Shown: piece by piece, positions 6,737 to 15,256 of the stretch
Layout of the letters: the number at the start of each line of letters is the position of its first letter
Position numbering within the stretch: position 1 is the first letter of the stretch
Origin: Planomonospora sp. ID67723
GTDB taxonomy: Bacteria; Actinomycetota; Actinomycetes; Streptosporangiales; Streptosporangiaceae
NCBI RefSeq assembly: GCF_015711605.1
Contig: NZ_JABTEZ010000004.1
Span: 62,001 to 126,000, forward strand
DNA length: 64,000 bases
Direction of reading: 5' to 3'
The notes under the pieces: generated by a model
Databases searched by the model: none
What the model saw: the letters and a program-made list of their open reading frames with translations, nothing else
What the model was told of the DNA's origin: nothing
Program-made: the position numbers and the translations under genes

Positions 6737-8908
6737 TCAGGCCTTGTGCGCCTCCAGATACAGCCGCCGGTGCTCGGCCTCACGCACTTTCTTGATCAGC
6801 GGTGTCACGTCACCCGCCGGCTGGGCCGTCAGCAGGTCGGCCTCCTCCCGCAGCCGGTCCACCGAGTCCTCCACCGCCGCGGTGATGCGGTAGTCCGCTC
6901 TCCAGCGGTCGGTGCCCTCGCAGGTGAGCTCCTCCTCCAACTCGTCGGCCACCGTGCGCAGCCGCGCCGCGATCTGCCTGCGCGCCCGCCGGCGCTCCTC
7001 GGTCAGCAGTTCCAGAGTGGTGCCCAGGGCCTTGGCGTCGAAGGTCTGCTCCATGCCCGCCTCCAGGCTCTCGCCATGGCCGCCGCGGTCGCCCGCGTCC
7101 ACCGTGGCGAAGGGCAGCAGGTTGCGGAAGGTGAGGTAGGAGGCCGCCGACTCACCCGTCGTCGCGTCGGTGAGCGTGTCGAAGGCCGCCTGGAACATCG
7201 CCTTGAGCTGGCCGCCCTCCAGCTGCGCCAGCGGCAGGTATCTGTCGAGCTTGACGAGGTCGGAGGCCAGGTCGCTCTCCACCGCCGCCTCCAGCCCGTC
7301 CAGCCCGTCCTCGTCGGTGGCTTTGCCGCGCAGCAGCTTCTTGACCGCCGTGCTCTGGATCACCCATGCGGTGGTGTGGCAGCCCATGCCCGCCACCCCC
7401 GCCGGGGCGGGCGGGCGGCCGTTGACGTCGGCGCCCTTGCCCGCGGTGAAGGTGACCACCAGCGGGTCGCAGGTGTCGTCGGTGACCCACCCCTTCGGCT
7501 GGTCCACCGCGGGCAGCTTCGGCATCTTGTCCAGCTCCGCCTTCAGCGCCGCCAGCAGCTTGACCCCTGCCTCCATGCTGAGCTTGGGCTTGAGCTTCGG
7601 GTACAGCACCGCGATCTGCGCCGTCAGCTGCTCCATCGCCGCCTCGGCGGGGGAGGGCGCCAGGAACCCGGAGCCGGCCACGCTCATCGGGTAGGCGATC
7701 GAGCACAGCCGCTGGTGTTCGTGCAGCAGATGCGACGTGATCTTGACGAAGCGTTCGGCGGAGTCGTTGGCCTTGGTCGTCTCGCTCTGAGTCTCGGCCT
7801 TCGACAGCGCCAGATACTTGTTGATCTGGTTCTTGTAGTACTCGATGGTGTCGGCTTCGGCGAACACCATGTTGGCGGCGACGTTCTTGATGGTCTGCGC
7901 CGCTTTGAACAGATGCTGCTGAGATCCGGCTCCGCGCAGCCGTTCGCTGATCGCCTTGGCCTGCTGCTCGATCCCGGCCTGGTCCAGCACGAAGGACTTG
8001 CGCTGGTTCAGGTGTTTCATCAGCTGTACGGCCAGCATCCCCAGTGTCCGGCTGTCCTTGCGGGGCTGCAGCGCCGCGTCCTGGCTGAGCGCGTAGTTCA
8101 GACCCGTCTCCCGCAGTGCCGCGTCGAAGGAGAACATCCGCCACAGCGCCGCCTTGACCGTCGCCGGATCCGGCGGCGCCGGGGCAGGCGGCTCCGGTTG
8201 CAGGATGACCGTCCCGGTCCGGGTCAGCGTCGCCTTGCCCGGCTGCACGGGCTGGGTGGGGGCCTGTTCGGTCTCCATCTCCTCGCGCTTGGCGGCCTGG
8301 GTGACGTAGTAGCGCTCGCACTGCATGATGATCTTGCGGTAGTGCGCCTCCGCCGAACCGGTCGAACGATCCTTGAGATTGCGCACGGTGGCGTAGGGCG
8401 TGTAGTTCACATATGCCAGGTGATGGGCCAGCGCCGGACCGAGCGCCGCCGTCATCTCGTCGGCCCGCCCCGCCACCATGCCCTTCAGCGCCTCGTCGAT
8501 GTGCGTGCGCGTGCGGAAGTCGGAGTCCTCCAGCCTCAGCACCCGCGCCTCGTAGTCGCTCAGCCATTCCAGCATCTTCATCTGCGTGCTGGTGGCGTCG
8601 GCCATCCACCGGGTGGCCTCGTTGTGGGTCTTCTGCAGCCACACGACCGCATCCTCGATCGGCATGCCGTACAGCTCGGCCTTGATGACGTCCAGATGCA
8701 CCGCCCAGGCGACCGTGTGATCGCCCATCCTGCTTCCGTACGGCGACGGCGTGCGCGGGCTCGGGCTGATCTGCACCCGCCGGACGCTGTTGCCGGCCAG
8801 GAGCACCGCTGGACGCAGGTGCACCGCCGGCAGCCCTCCGTGCTCACGGGCCCGCATGCCCGCATCTTCCTCCATCGAGATCTCGTCGTCTTTCCTGGCG
8901 CGCTTCAT
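6737..8908 (-). CDS. large protein with repeated MG-x-HT-x-AW motif, unknown
   Basis: A protein of 723 residues starting at the ATG at 8908, which follows a strong GGGAGGGG site by about five bases; an ATG 15 bases upstream is less well placed. The basic/acidic N-terminus (about 1-60) is followed by MGDHTVAWAVHLDVIKAELY near residue 61. A second copy, MGCHTTAWVIQSTAVKKLL, lies near residue 508. Between them are long Ala/Glu/Lys-rich segments likely to be helical, and a Pro-rich hinge (PEPPAPAPPDP, about residue 240). The protein has no signal peptide or membrane span. I recall the first motif, preceded by RTPSPYGSR, from actinomycete proteins linked to contractile injection systems and polymorphic toxins, but that link is memory, not evidence here. 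It is monocistronic. Function unknown. Confidence 0.8.
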   Translation of the reverse strand: MKRARKDDEISMEEDAGMRAREHGGLPAVHLRPAVLLAGNSVRRVQISPSPRTPSPYGSRMGDHTVAWAVHLDVIKAELYGMPIEDAVVWLQKTHNEATRWMADATSTQMKMLEWLSDYEARVLRLEDSDFRTRTHIDEALKGMVAGRADEMTAALGPALAHHLAYVNYTPYATVRNLKDRSTGSAEAHYRKIIMQCERYYVTQAAKREEMETEQAPTQPVQPGKATLTRTGTVILQPEPPAPAPPDPATVKAALWRMFSFDAALRETGLNYALSQDAALQPRKDSRTLGMLAVQLMKHLNQRKSFVLDQAGIEQQAKAISERLRGAGSQQHLFKAAQTIKNVAANMVFAEADTIEYYKNQINKYLALSKAETQSETTKANDSAERFVKITSHLLHEHQRLCSIAYPMSVAGSGFLAPSPAEAAMEQLTAQIAVLYPKLKPKLSMEAGVKLLAALKAELDKMPKLPAVDQPKGWVTDDTCDPLVVTFTAGKGADVNGRPPAPAGVAGMGCHTTAWVIQSTAVKKLLRGKATDEDGLDGLEAAVESDLASDLVKLDRYLPLAQLEGGQLKAMFQAAFDTLTDATTGESAASYLTFRNLLPFATVDAGDRGGHGESLEAGMEQTFDAKALGTTLELLTEERRRARRQIAARLRTVADELEEELTCEGTDRWRADYRITAAVEDSVDRLREEADLLTAQPAGDVTPLIKKVREAEHRRLYLEAHKA

Positions 8909-9494
8909 CGCGCCCCCTCCCATGAGTGGCAGACCTCACTTCTCCTCCCTCACCTGCCACTGCACAAGACTTAACGTCGAAATCAGGCGATACGGTCTTT
9001 GGAGCGCTCCATTACGGAGTGACCTCGACGTCCCTTCACCCGGAGACGGTCGTCGAGCCGGCGGCAGATCTCCTCGACGGGGTGATGGTGCGCAGGTCGT
9101 CCGGAACGCCGTCGGGGCGCATGACGTGGCTGCGAATGCCGTCGCGGACCCCGGCGACGCCAGGCGGTGGGGGCATGCATGGTGTTTTGCCTTCGTATGC
9201 CTTGCTGACAGAGGAAAACAAGTGCTTATAGGGATGTAGAGGGAGTAATGCCTTCTTGGAAAGTGTTACTCCGGCGGCCCTGAGGGCAGGTACCCGGCAT
9301 GCAGGGTGAAGGGGCGGCAGGGAAGGCCGCTTCCGCCTCGGGGCCCGCGGGCGCCGCTGTGAGGGCGGCATTCCGCAGATGCCTGCGGGCTCCGATCAAC
9401 CCTCCTGCGCGGCCCTGCGGTCGCGCTCGCCGGGATGTCCCGGCGGCCGTGCCCCGCTGCCTGCCGGGCCGGCCTTGCCGGTATGGTCGTCGCC
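8909..9494. other. divergent intergenic region, no gene seen
   Basis: About 585 bases separating the start of the 723-aa gene (minus) from the start of a cupin gene (plus), so it should carry both promoters. The first 60 bases after 8940 are relatively A/T-rich (CAAGACTTAACGTCGAAATC). A second A/T-richer patch lies at 9195-9265. No frame resembles a protein. Confidence 0.4.
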
Positions 9495-9836
9495 ATGCAG
9501 ATCATCAAGGGCGCGGGGGAGTGGGTGCAGCCGGCTGCCGGGGCTGCCAACGACTGGGTCGAGCATCTCAAGGTCCCCGACCTGTCCGTTGGGACGTACT
9601 GCATCCCGGCGGGCGGGGCCGACGACCAGAGCCCGCACACCGAGGACGAGATCTATGTGGTGACCGCGGGCCGGGCCCGGATCGTGACGGCGAGCGGTGA
9701 GGCGGAGGTCGGCCCCGGCGCGGTGATCTTCGTCCCGGCGGGTGAGGAGCACCGCTTCGCGGACGTCACCGAGGACCTGGCGCTGCTGGTCGTGTTCGGC
9801 CCGGCCTACGGCTCGCGCGCGGACTCGCGACGCTGA
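9495..9836 (+). CDS. cupin domain protein
   Basis: A protein of 113 residues; the start MQIIKGAGEW is chosen because similarity begins there, though a start four codons upstream is possible. It is a single cupin barrel. Motif 1 is QSPHTEDEIYVVTAGRARIV, with His and two Glu as metal-ligand candidates. Motif 2 is VGPGAVIFVPAGEEHRFADV, with the matching His. Unlike the cupin at 327-677, the metal ligands are complete, so a metal-binding enzyme or sensor is likely. Substrate unknown. It is monocistronic and convergent with the cyclase gene. Confidence 0.8.
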   Translation: MQIIKGAGEWVQPAAGAANDWVEHLKVPDLSVGTYCIPAGGADDQSPHTEDEIYVVTAGRARIVTASGEAEVGPGAVIFVPAGEEHRFADVTEDLALLVVFGPAYGSRADSRR

Positions 9837-9917
9837 TCCGTATCCCGCGAACGCGGCTTGCCGAGAGGGGCATCCTGGCTCATCCCGGCGGCCGGACGTG
9901 CCCGCGCTGCGGCCCGG

Positions 9918-10862
9918 TCAGCTCCTGGTGACGGTGGAGGGCGCCAGCTCGCCCAGTCCCCGCACGGTGAGACGGTCCACCGGCCGGAGCGCGAACGCGT
10001 CGTCGCCCGTCAGCTCCTCCGCCATCGCGGGATCCACCAGCACGGTTCCGGCGGCGGCGAGGGAGGTGAGCCTGCTGGCCAGGTTGACCGTGGTGCCGAA
10101 CACGTCGCCCATGCGGCCGATCACCTGGCCGATCGCGAGCCCCACCCGCAGCGCGGGCATGCTCCTGGACCGGGCGTGGACCTCCACGAGCCGCAGGGCG
10201 ATGTCGGCCGCCGCGGCCGCGGTGTCGGCGACGAACAGCACCGAGTCGCCGAGCGTCTTCACCACCCGGCCCTGCGAGGAGGTGACGACGTCGGTCGAGC
10301 GGCTCTCGAACCGCTCGACGAGACCGGCCAGTTCCTTCTCGGAGATCTGGCGGCTCAGCCGGGTGAACCCGACCAGGTCGGCGAAGCCCACGGCCAGCCG
10401 TACGGTGCCCGTCTCCTGGTCGACGACGCGCCCCGCGGCGGCGGCCAGCTGCCGGCGCCAGGCGTAGACCAGCAACCGCTCCAGGTCCGGCACCACCCGG
10501 TCGGCTCGCGTGCGCCAGGCGCCCGCGCGTTCCTCGCGGGGGACCCCGGCCTGGTCGAGCGTCTCGATGCCGAGTACGGCCTGCGACTCCGCGAGCCGGG
10601 CGGTGGCCCTGCCCAGCGACCGGGTCACCAGGAGCGCGTGCTCCTCGTCGTAGATCCCGTCGCGCACCAGGCCGACCAGCATCTGGAGCGCCTCGACGTC
10701 GGAGTCGGTGAACTCCACCGCGTCGTCGGCGACGTTGGCGAAGCCGAAGGCACGCCAGAACCGCCGCGCGCGGTACATCGGTATGCCGGCCATCGCGGCC
10801 ACCTGGCGGCTTGTGTAGCGGCGGTGCTGTCGGAGGAATGCCCCCACCAGTTCGTCGGTCAC
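9918..10862 (-). CDS. adenylate cyclase, Rv1264-like (regulatory plus class III catalytic domain)
   Basis: About 314 residues if started at the GTG at 10862; a CTG at 10883, directly behind GGAGGGG, is an alternative, and no ATG exists near. Residues 1-150 match the alpha-helical, pH-responsive regulatory domain of mycobacterial Rv1264 (RYTSRQVAAMAGIPMYRARR, FWRAFGFANV, GIYDEEHALLVTRSLGRATA). Residues from about 170 on are a class III cyclase domain: VGFADLVGFTRLSRQ with a metal-binding Asp, RVVKTLGDSVLFVAD, and LRVGLAIGQVIGRMGDVFGT. It would make cAMP from ATP in the cytosol. No partner gene is adjacent. The family call is strong; the exact start is not. Confidence 0.82.
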   Translation of the reverse strand: MTDELVGAFLRQHRRYTSRQVAAMAGIPMYRARRFWRAFGFANVADDAVEFTDSDVEALQMLVGLVRDGIYDEEHALLVTRSLGRATARLAESQAVLGIETLDQAGVPREERAGAWRTRADRVVPDLERLLVYAWRRQLAAAAGRVVDQETGTVRLAVGFADLVGFTRLSRQISEKELAGLVERFESRSTDVVTSSQGRVVKTLGDSVLFVADTAAAAADIALRLVEVHARSRSMPALRVGLAIGQVIGRMGDVFGTTVNLASRLTSLAAAGTVLVDPAMAEELTGDDAFALRPVDRLTVRGLGELAPSTVTRS

Positions 10863-11109
10863 CGTATCCTCGACCGTCGTCAGCTCTGCCCCTCCGGCCC
10901 CGTGAGGGGAATCGCACCATACATCCTGCGGGACGCCGGATGCCAGAACAGAACCGTCCGGTCGGTCTGCGCAGGGTGGAAATCCCCGTCCCACCGCGGG
11001 TCCCGGCCTCCCGCGGCCGCCACGCCGTCGCAGAGGGCGCCACGGCCTGGCGGCCGCCCCGGTGCCCTCCCCTCCCGCCAGGCAGGGCATTGCCGCTACC
11101 CTGCGCAGG

Positions 11110-11709
11110 GTGTACGTGAAGATCTGCGGGCTGCGCGAGCCCGAGCATGTGGCGGCCGCCGTCGAGGCGGGTGCGGACGCGGTCGGTTTCGTCCTCACCC
11201 GAAGCCCCCGGCGGGTCACCCCCGAGCGGGCGCGTGAGCTGGCCTCGGCGGTGCCCCCGCACGTGCTGACCGTGGCGGTGTTCGCCGGGGAGACCCCCGA
11301 GCAGGTGCGGGCGGCCACGCTGGCCTCGGGAGTACGCGCCGTCCAGCTGCACGGCGACCACCCGCACGGGGACTTCACCGCGCTGCGCGACCTCGGCGTC
11401 ACGCTGGTGCGCGCCGGGGCCGCGGGCGTGGACCTGCGCTGCGGCGCCTTCGGCGAGGACCTGCTCATCGTCGACGCGCCCCGGCCCGGCTCGGGTGAGC
11501 CGTGGGACTGGGCGGCGGTGCGCGGGCGCCCGTCGGGCCGCTGGATGCTCGCCGGGGGTCTCGACCCGTCGAACGCGGCCGGGGCGATCGCCGCGGCCCG
11601 CCCCTGGGGCGTGGACGTGTCGAGCGGGGTGGAGACCGCGCCCGGCGTCAAGGACGCCGGGCTCATCGGGGACTTCGTCGCAGCGGCCCGCGAGGCCGCC
11701 GCGGGGTGA
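11110..11709 (+). CDS. trpF: phosphoribosylanthranilate isomerase
   Basis: A protein of 199 residues, the usual length, beginning at the GTG at 11110 (VYVKICGLRE). It catalyses the third step of tryptophan synthesis, N-(5-phosphoribosyl)anthranilate to CdRP. Family landmarks in order: KICGLREPEHVAAAVEAGAD with the catalytic Cys, AVGFVLTRSPRRVTPE, VQLHGDHP, LLIVDAPRPGSGEPWDW with the catalytic Asp, MLAGGLDPSNAAGAI, and VDVSSGVETAPGVKDAGLI. It stands alone here, away from other trp genes. Streptomycetes often use PriA for this step, so a separate TrpF may be an additional copy. Confidence 0.93.
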   Translation: MYVKICGLREPEHVAAAVEAGADAVGFVLTRSPRRVTPERARELASAVPPHVLTVAVFAGETPEQVRAATLASGVRAVQLHGDHPHGDFTALRDLGVTLVRAGAAGVDLRCGAFGEDLLIVDAPRPGSGEPWDWAAVRGRPSGRWMLAGGLDPSNAAGAIAAARPWGVDVSSGVETAPGVKDAGLIGDFVAAAREAAAG

Positions 11710-11869
11710 CCCCGGATGCCCTCCGGAGGCAGGAGCGGCGAGAGCGGAAGCGGCCCGGGGCGGCGGGGCCCTCACCGGGCCATCGAGGAGGTCCCGGGCC
11801 GATCACACGGCCACCGCCCAAGCGGGTGCCGCAGGTTCGAACAGCCGGGGCTCGACGGGTGCCCGCCCC

Positions 11870-12955
11870 TCACACCCGGGCCCGGCTGCGCCCGCCGCGG
11901 CGGATCCGGAGACGGCGGGACAGGTGCCGGACCAGGTACGCGGCGTCGCGGCCGACGCCGCGCAAGGTGTTGGAGGAGGGGCTGCGCTGCCACTCCAGAC
12001 CCAGGAAGGCCAGCCCGGGGCGGGAGACGGACAGGCCGCCGCGCTGGCGGGGCCGGCCGGTCTCGTCCAGGGCGTCGAGCCCGTCCAGGTAGGGAAGGTG
12101 GGGCCGGTACCCCGTGGCGAAGATGACCACGTCGACGTGTTCGCGGGATCCGTCGGCCCAGACCACCCCCTCGTCGGCGAAGCCGGTGAACATCTCCTTC
12201 CGCTCCATGCGGCCGGAGGCCAGGGCGCGCCGGTAGCGGCCGTCGTCGAGCACCGGCACCCCGGGCGGAGAGCCGACCAGTCGGGCCGGGAGGCGGTCGA
12301 GACCGGTCACGGTGAACCAGAAGTGCAGGTCGCGTCCGAGAGGGCGCTGGTCGACGAAGCGGATCGGGGCGCGGGTGGCGAGGGTGACCGTGGCGGTGTC
12401 GGCGAGGTCGTGGGCGATCTGGACGGCGGAGTTGCCGGCGCCGACCACCACGATGCGCCGTCCGGCGTACGGGGCAGGGGCGCGATAGGCGGCCGCGTGC
12501 AGGATCTCCCCGGTGAAGCCCTCCCGGCCGGGGAGTGCCGGCAGGTACGGGTTGCCGAAGGAGCCGCTGGCGGCGATCACCGCAGGCGCGGGCAGGGCGG
12601 TGCCGTCGGCGAGCTCGACGGTGAAGCCGCCGCCGTCGGCCCGCACCTGCCTCACGCGGGCGCCGGTACGGATCTCAGCGTCCAGCCGGGCGGCGTAGCG
12701 CTCCAGGTAGGCGGTGACCTCGTCGCGGTGCGGGTAGCGATCCGGGTCGCCGTCGAAGGCAAGGCCGGGCAGGGCGCTGTAGCGGGCCGGGGAGAACAGG
12801 GTGAGGCTGTCGTAGTAGGCGGGCCAGGAACCGGCGGCGCGCAGGCCGGCCTCCAGCACCAGCGGCCGCAGGCCCGCGCCTCGCAGGGCGTGGGCCGCGG
12901 CCAGGCCGGACTGGCCGGCGCCGATGACGGCGACATCGAAGGCGGAAGTGCTCAT
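11870..12955 (-). CDS. FAD/NADPH-dependent monooxygenase (ArsO-like)
   Basis: A protein of 361 residues starting at the ATG at 12955. It has an N-terminal FAD-binding Rossmann motif (VAVIGAGQSGLAAAHAL, residues about 7-23). A second NADPH-binding motif lies mid-protein (RIVVVGAGNSAVQIAHDLAD). The flavin-containing monooxygenase fingerprint is near VIFATGYRPHLPYLDGLD. The length and divergent pairing with an ArsR-type repressor are those of ArsO, a putative flavin monooxygenase of arsenic operons. No arsenate reductase or Acr3 gene is adjacent, so arsenic involvement is inferred from the regulator only. It is probably soluble and cytosolic. Confidence 0.85.
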   Translation of the reverse strand: MSTSAFDVAVIGAGQSGLAAAHALRGAGLRPLVLEAGLRAAGSWPAYYDSLTLFSPARYSALPGLAFDGDPDRYPHRDEVTAYLERYAARLDAEIRTGARVRQVRADGGGFTVELADGTALPAPAVIAASGSFGNPYLPALPGREGFTGEILHAAAYRAPAPYAGRRIVVVGAGNSAVQIAHDLADTATVTLATRAPIRFVDQRPLGRDLHFWFTVTGLDRLPARLVGSPPGVPVLDDGRYRRALASGRMERKEMFTGFADEGVVWADGSREHVDVVIFATGYRPHLPYLDGLDALDETGRPRQRGGLSVSRPGLAFLGLEWQRSPSSNTLRGVGRDAAYLVRHLSRRLRIRRGGRSRARV

Positions 12956-12972
12956 GCCTCCAGATCGTATCG

Positions 12973-12988
12973 TCAAATCTAGAAATGA
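12973..12988. promoter_or_regulatory. probable ArsR operator in a divergent promoter
   Basis: TCAAATCTAGAAATGA is an imperfect palindrome (TCA-nn-T-CTAG-A-nn-TGA) in the A/T-rich 59-bp gap between the monooxygenase gene and the arsR-type gene. Sites of this size and A/T content are used by ArsR/SmtB repressors, and its position would allow control of both genes. Function is inferred. Confidence 0.5.
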
Positions 12989-13014
12989 CAATATGATGTG
13001 GGTGGGGTGATGCT

Positions 13015-13353
13015 ATGACCATGGACACCAACGGGATCGAGTTGACGGACGCGGCGCGCGGGCTGCTCAAGGCGCTGGCCAGCGACACCCGCCAGCAGAT
13101 CCTCATGCTGTTTTCCGGCGGGATCGAGCTGACCGTCAACCAGGTCGCCGAGCGGATGAACCTCGCTCAGTCGGCGGCCTCCACCCACCTGGCCACCCTG
13201 CGCGACGGCGGGGTGCTGGCCTCCCGGCGGGAATGGAAGACCGTCTACTACCGGGCCGACCCCGGCCGCATCGGCAGGGCGCTGGGCGACCTGCAGGCGT
13301 GCCTGCACGCCTGCTGCCCGCCCGCCGACTGCTCGCCGGACACCTGCACCTGA
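13015..13353 (+). CDS. ArsR/SmtB-family metal(loid)-responsive repressor
   Basis: A protein of 112 residues with one winged-helix domain. LLKALASDTRQQILMLF opens it, VNQVAERMNLAQSAASTHLA is the recognition helix region, and TLRDGGVLASRREWKTVYYR forms the wing. The C-terminus is Cys-rich: CLHACCPPADCSPDTC has six Cys in 17 residues, a likely metal(loid)-binding cluster. The usual ELCVCDL motif in the DNA-binding helix is absent, so sensing must use the tail. It is divergent from the flavin monooxygenase and probably represses that gene and itself. Confidence 0.88.
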   Translation: MTMDTNGIELTDAARGLLKALASDTRQQILMLFSGGIELTVNQVAERMNLAQSAASTHLATLRDGGVLASRREWKTVYYRADPGRIGRALGDLQACLHACCPPADCSPDTCT

Positions 13354-13540
13354 GAACGGGGCTCCCCGGCCGGGGTCCGGCGGATGTGCTCACCGCGTCG
13401 ATCGCTGAGTCGGAGACGGTGCGGAGACCCGGCGGCGCCTGATGCGGGCGGGGGCGCGGGCTGCCTGCGGGACGACAATGACGTGAGTCGTCCGTCAAGC
13501 ATGTTTACTCTCTGCTATAAGTCAGTAGCTAGGAGTGAAC

Positions 13541-14077
13541 ATGTGGAGAATGGTCATCGCCGTCGCCGCAGTCCTTGTCGCGGCGGCCTGCTCCGGCACC
13601 CCGCCCATCCCGGACACCTCGGCCGGGACGCCGGGTGCGGGCACTCCCGCCGCCTCTCCGCAGACCTCCGGCTTGGGCTCGTTGCCGTCGCCCGCCCCGG
13701 TCCCGACCACGGGCCCGGGATCGGTCTGCCATGACGAGGACGTGCGCACCTTCCTTCGCGAGATCGCGACGCATTCGAGTGAGAGCGGCCTGGACACCGA
13801 CGCGCCGTTCCGCGAGTGGCTCACCGTGCTGCGCGACGCCGCCCCGGCCGCCGCCGGGCCGACTCTGGAGCACATCCAGCAGGGCATCACGGCGTTGGAG
13901 GCCTACAGGAGCGCCCGGGCGGGCAGTGCGGCCGCCCACGCCCACGCCCGCACGCTCGTGGCCGCGGCGGCCGAGCTGGCGGACACCTGCGGCCTGTCCG
14001 CGGAGTACACCATCACCGTCCCGGATGAGGCCGGGCCGGAACGGACTCGCCGGCCGGCGCCGGAGCCGACCCCCTAG
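13541..14077 (+). CDS. putative lipoprotein, unknown
   Basis: A protein of 178 residues. ATG at 13541 follows AGGAG by five bases. The N-terminus MWRMVIAVAAVLVAAAC ends in a lipobox (VAAAC, Cys at 17), so it should be lipid-anchored outside the membrane. A Thr/Pro/Ser-rich spacer (about 18-62) leads to a helical domain with two Cys (CHDEDVRTFLREIATHS and LADTCGLSAEY) that could form a disulphide. No family recognised. It is a single gene; an A/T-richer promoter region with TATAAG lies at about 13515. Confidence 0.75.
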   Translation: MWRMVIAVAAVLVAAACSGTPPIPDTSAGTPGAGTPAASPQTSGLGSLPSPAPVPTTGPGSVCHDEDVRTFLREIATHSSESGLDTDAPFREWLTVLRDAAPAAAGPTLEHIQQGITALEAYRSARAGSAAAHAHARTLVAAAAELADTCGLSAEYTITVPDEAGPERTRRPAPEPTP

Positions 14078-14446
14078 TAATGCTTCGTCGGCCGGTTGCG
14101 GCGGTCGTCGACGGCAGGCCGGGCGCCGGCCGCCCATGCGCCCGAAGGGCCCCACCGCGCGCGGAAGCGGCAGAACATCCCCGTCGTCCTCCTCCGGCGA
14201 GGAAACGCATCCAGATCATTCCGGAGCGAAGCCGCTCTCTGCTCACGGTTGTCCAGAGGTGAGGATTCCGGTTCTGGGCAGGGTCCTCGAAGACGGGCAG
14301 GAAGCAAGGACTGCCGGACCCGAGTGATATGGACAAAGCGGGCGCGCCCGTTCCTGATCTCTCTCGGAATCCTGGCTGCCGGAGGGACGGGGCACGGAGG
14401 GCGCGATCAGCGGGCCCGGCCCTGGAGAACGTCGGAGGAGAACACG
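14078..14446. other. intergenic stretch, no gene seen
   Basis: About 370 bases between the lipoprotein gene and a dihydrofolate reductase-family gene in the same direction. The open frames running through it show no similarity to known proteins. Confidence 0.4.
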
Positions 14447-15040
14447 GTGAGGAAGATCATTTTTGCGATGTCGGTGTCCCTCGACGGCTTCTTCGAAGGG
14501 CCGGACCACGAGCTGGACTGGCATCTGGTCGACGACGAACTGCACGACCACTTCAACGAGTGGCTCGGCGCGATGGGCGCCTTCATGGACGGACGCCGCA
14601 GCTATGAGCTGATGGCCGAGTTCTGGCCGACGGCCGACGCCGACCCCGAGAGCACCCGGCCCATGGTCGAGTTCGCCCGCATCTGGCGGGACATGCCGAA
14701 GATCGTTTTTTCTCGGACCCTGGAGAAGGCCGACGGGAACACCACCGTGGTCCGGGACGTCGTCGCCGAGGAGATCCTGGAACTCAAGGCGCAGCCCGGC
14801 GGAGACCTGGCGCTCGGCGGAGCCGAACTCGCCGCGACCTTCATGCGGCTCGGTCTGATCGACGAGTACCGGCTGTATGTCCACCCGGTCGTCATCGGGC
14901 GCGGCAAGCCGCTGTTCCAGCCGTCCGATGCCAGGCGTGGTCTCCGGCTCGTCGAGACCCGGACCTTCGGCAACGGCGTCGTCCTTCTCCGCTACCAGGA
15001 CCCCGCCGTGATCAGCGGGGCAGGCGGGGAGCCCCGCTGA
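14447..15040 (+). CDS. dihydrofolate reductase family protein (RibD_C domain)
   Basis: A protein of 197 residues beginning at the GTG at 14447, which follows GGAGGAG; upstream in-frame codons show no similarity. It is a full-length single-domain member: KIIFAMSVSLDGFFEGPDHE, FMDGRRSYELMAEFWPT, FSRTLEKADGNTTVV, GGDLALGGAELAATFMRLGL with the NADPH-binding glycines, IDEYRLYVHPVVIGRGKPLF, and VETRTFGNGVVLLRYQ. This group resembles B. subtilis YyaP; the reductase substrate is not known. It is cytosolic and monocistronic. The broken gene at 4248-4609 once belonged to the same family. Confidence 0.88.
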   Translation: MRKIIFAMSVSLDGFFEGPDHELDWHLVDDELHDHFNEWLGAMGAFMDGRRSYELMAEFWPTADADPESTRPMVEFARIWRDMPKIVFSRTLEKADGNTTVVRDVVAEEILELKAQPGGDLALGGAELAATFMRLGLIDEYRLYVHPVVIGRGKPLFQPSDARRGLRLVETRTFGNGVVLLRYQDPAVISGAGGEPR

Positions 15041-15256
15041 TCACCACTGGTCGGAGCCCTGTGCTCTCTTCGTGTCGGCGGGCACCCGCCTCCTCTCCCA
15101 CTCCTCCTTGCGGGAATCGCCGCCCGCCGAGGCGCTGCCCGGCTCCGGCCGCAGGGGCTGGTCCGGGCCGCAAGAAATGGTGAACACCGAACAGGCGGGG
15201 CCGGTGTGCGGCATGATGCGGCGAGCACATCCCCGACCGCCCCAGGAGGCCCCGCC

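Noticed and set aside
6623-8974. Very long plus-strand open frame (783 codons) opposite the 723-aa gene
   Set aside because: The minus-strand frame has a strong ribosome site, a plausible protein composition and conserved-looking motifs; the plus-strand product is Arg/His/Gln-rich, as expected for an antisense shadow in GC-rich DNA.
11825-11850. GGTTCGAA sequence reminiscent of a tRNA T-loop
   Set aside because: No matching T-stem, anticodon arm or acceptor stem is found around it. No tRNA or rRNA gene is recognised in the window.
13364-13375. CCCCGGCCGGGG palindrome after the arsR-type gene as a terminator
   Set aside because: The palindrome has no loop of workable size, so a stem-loop terminator is not supported; GC-rich palindromes are frequent by chance here.
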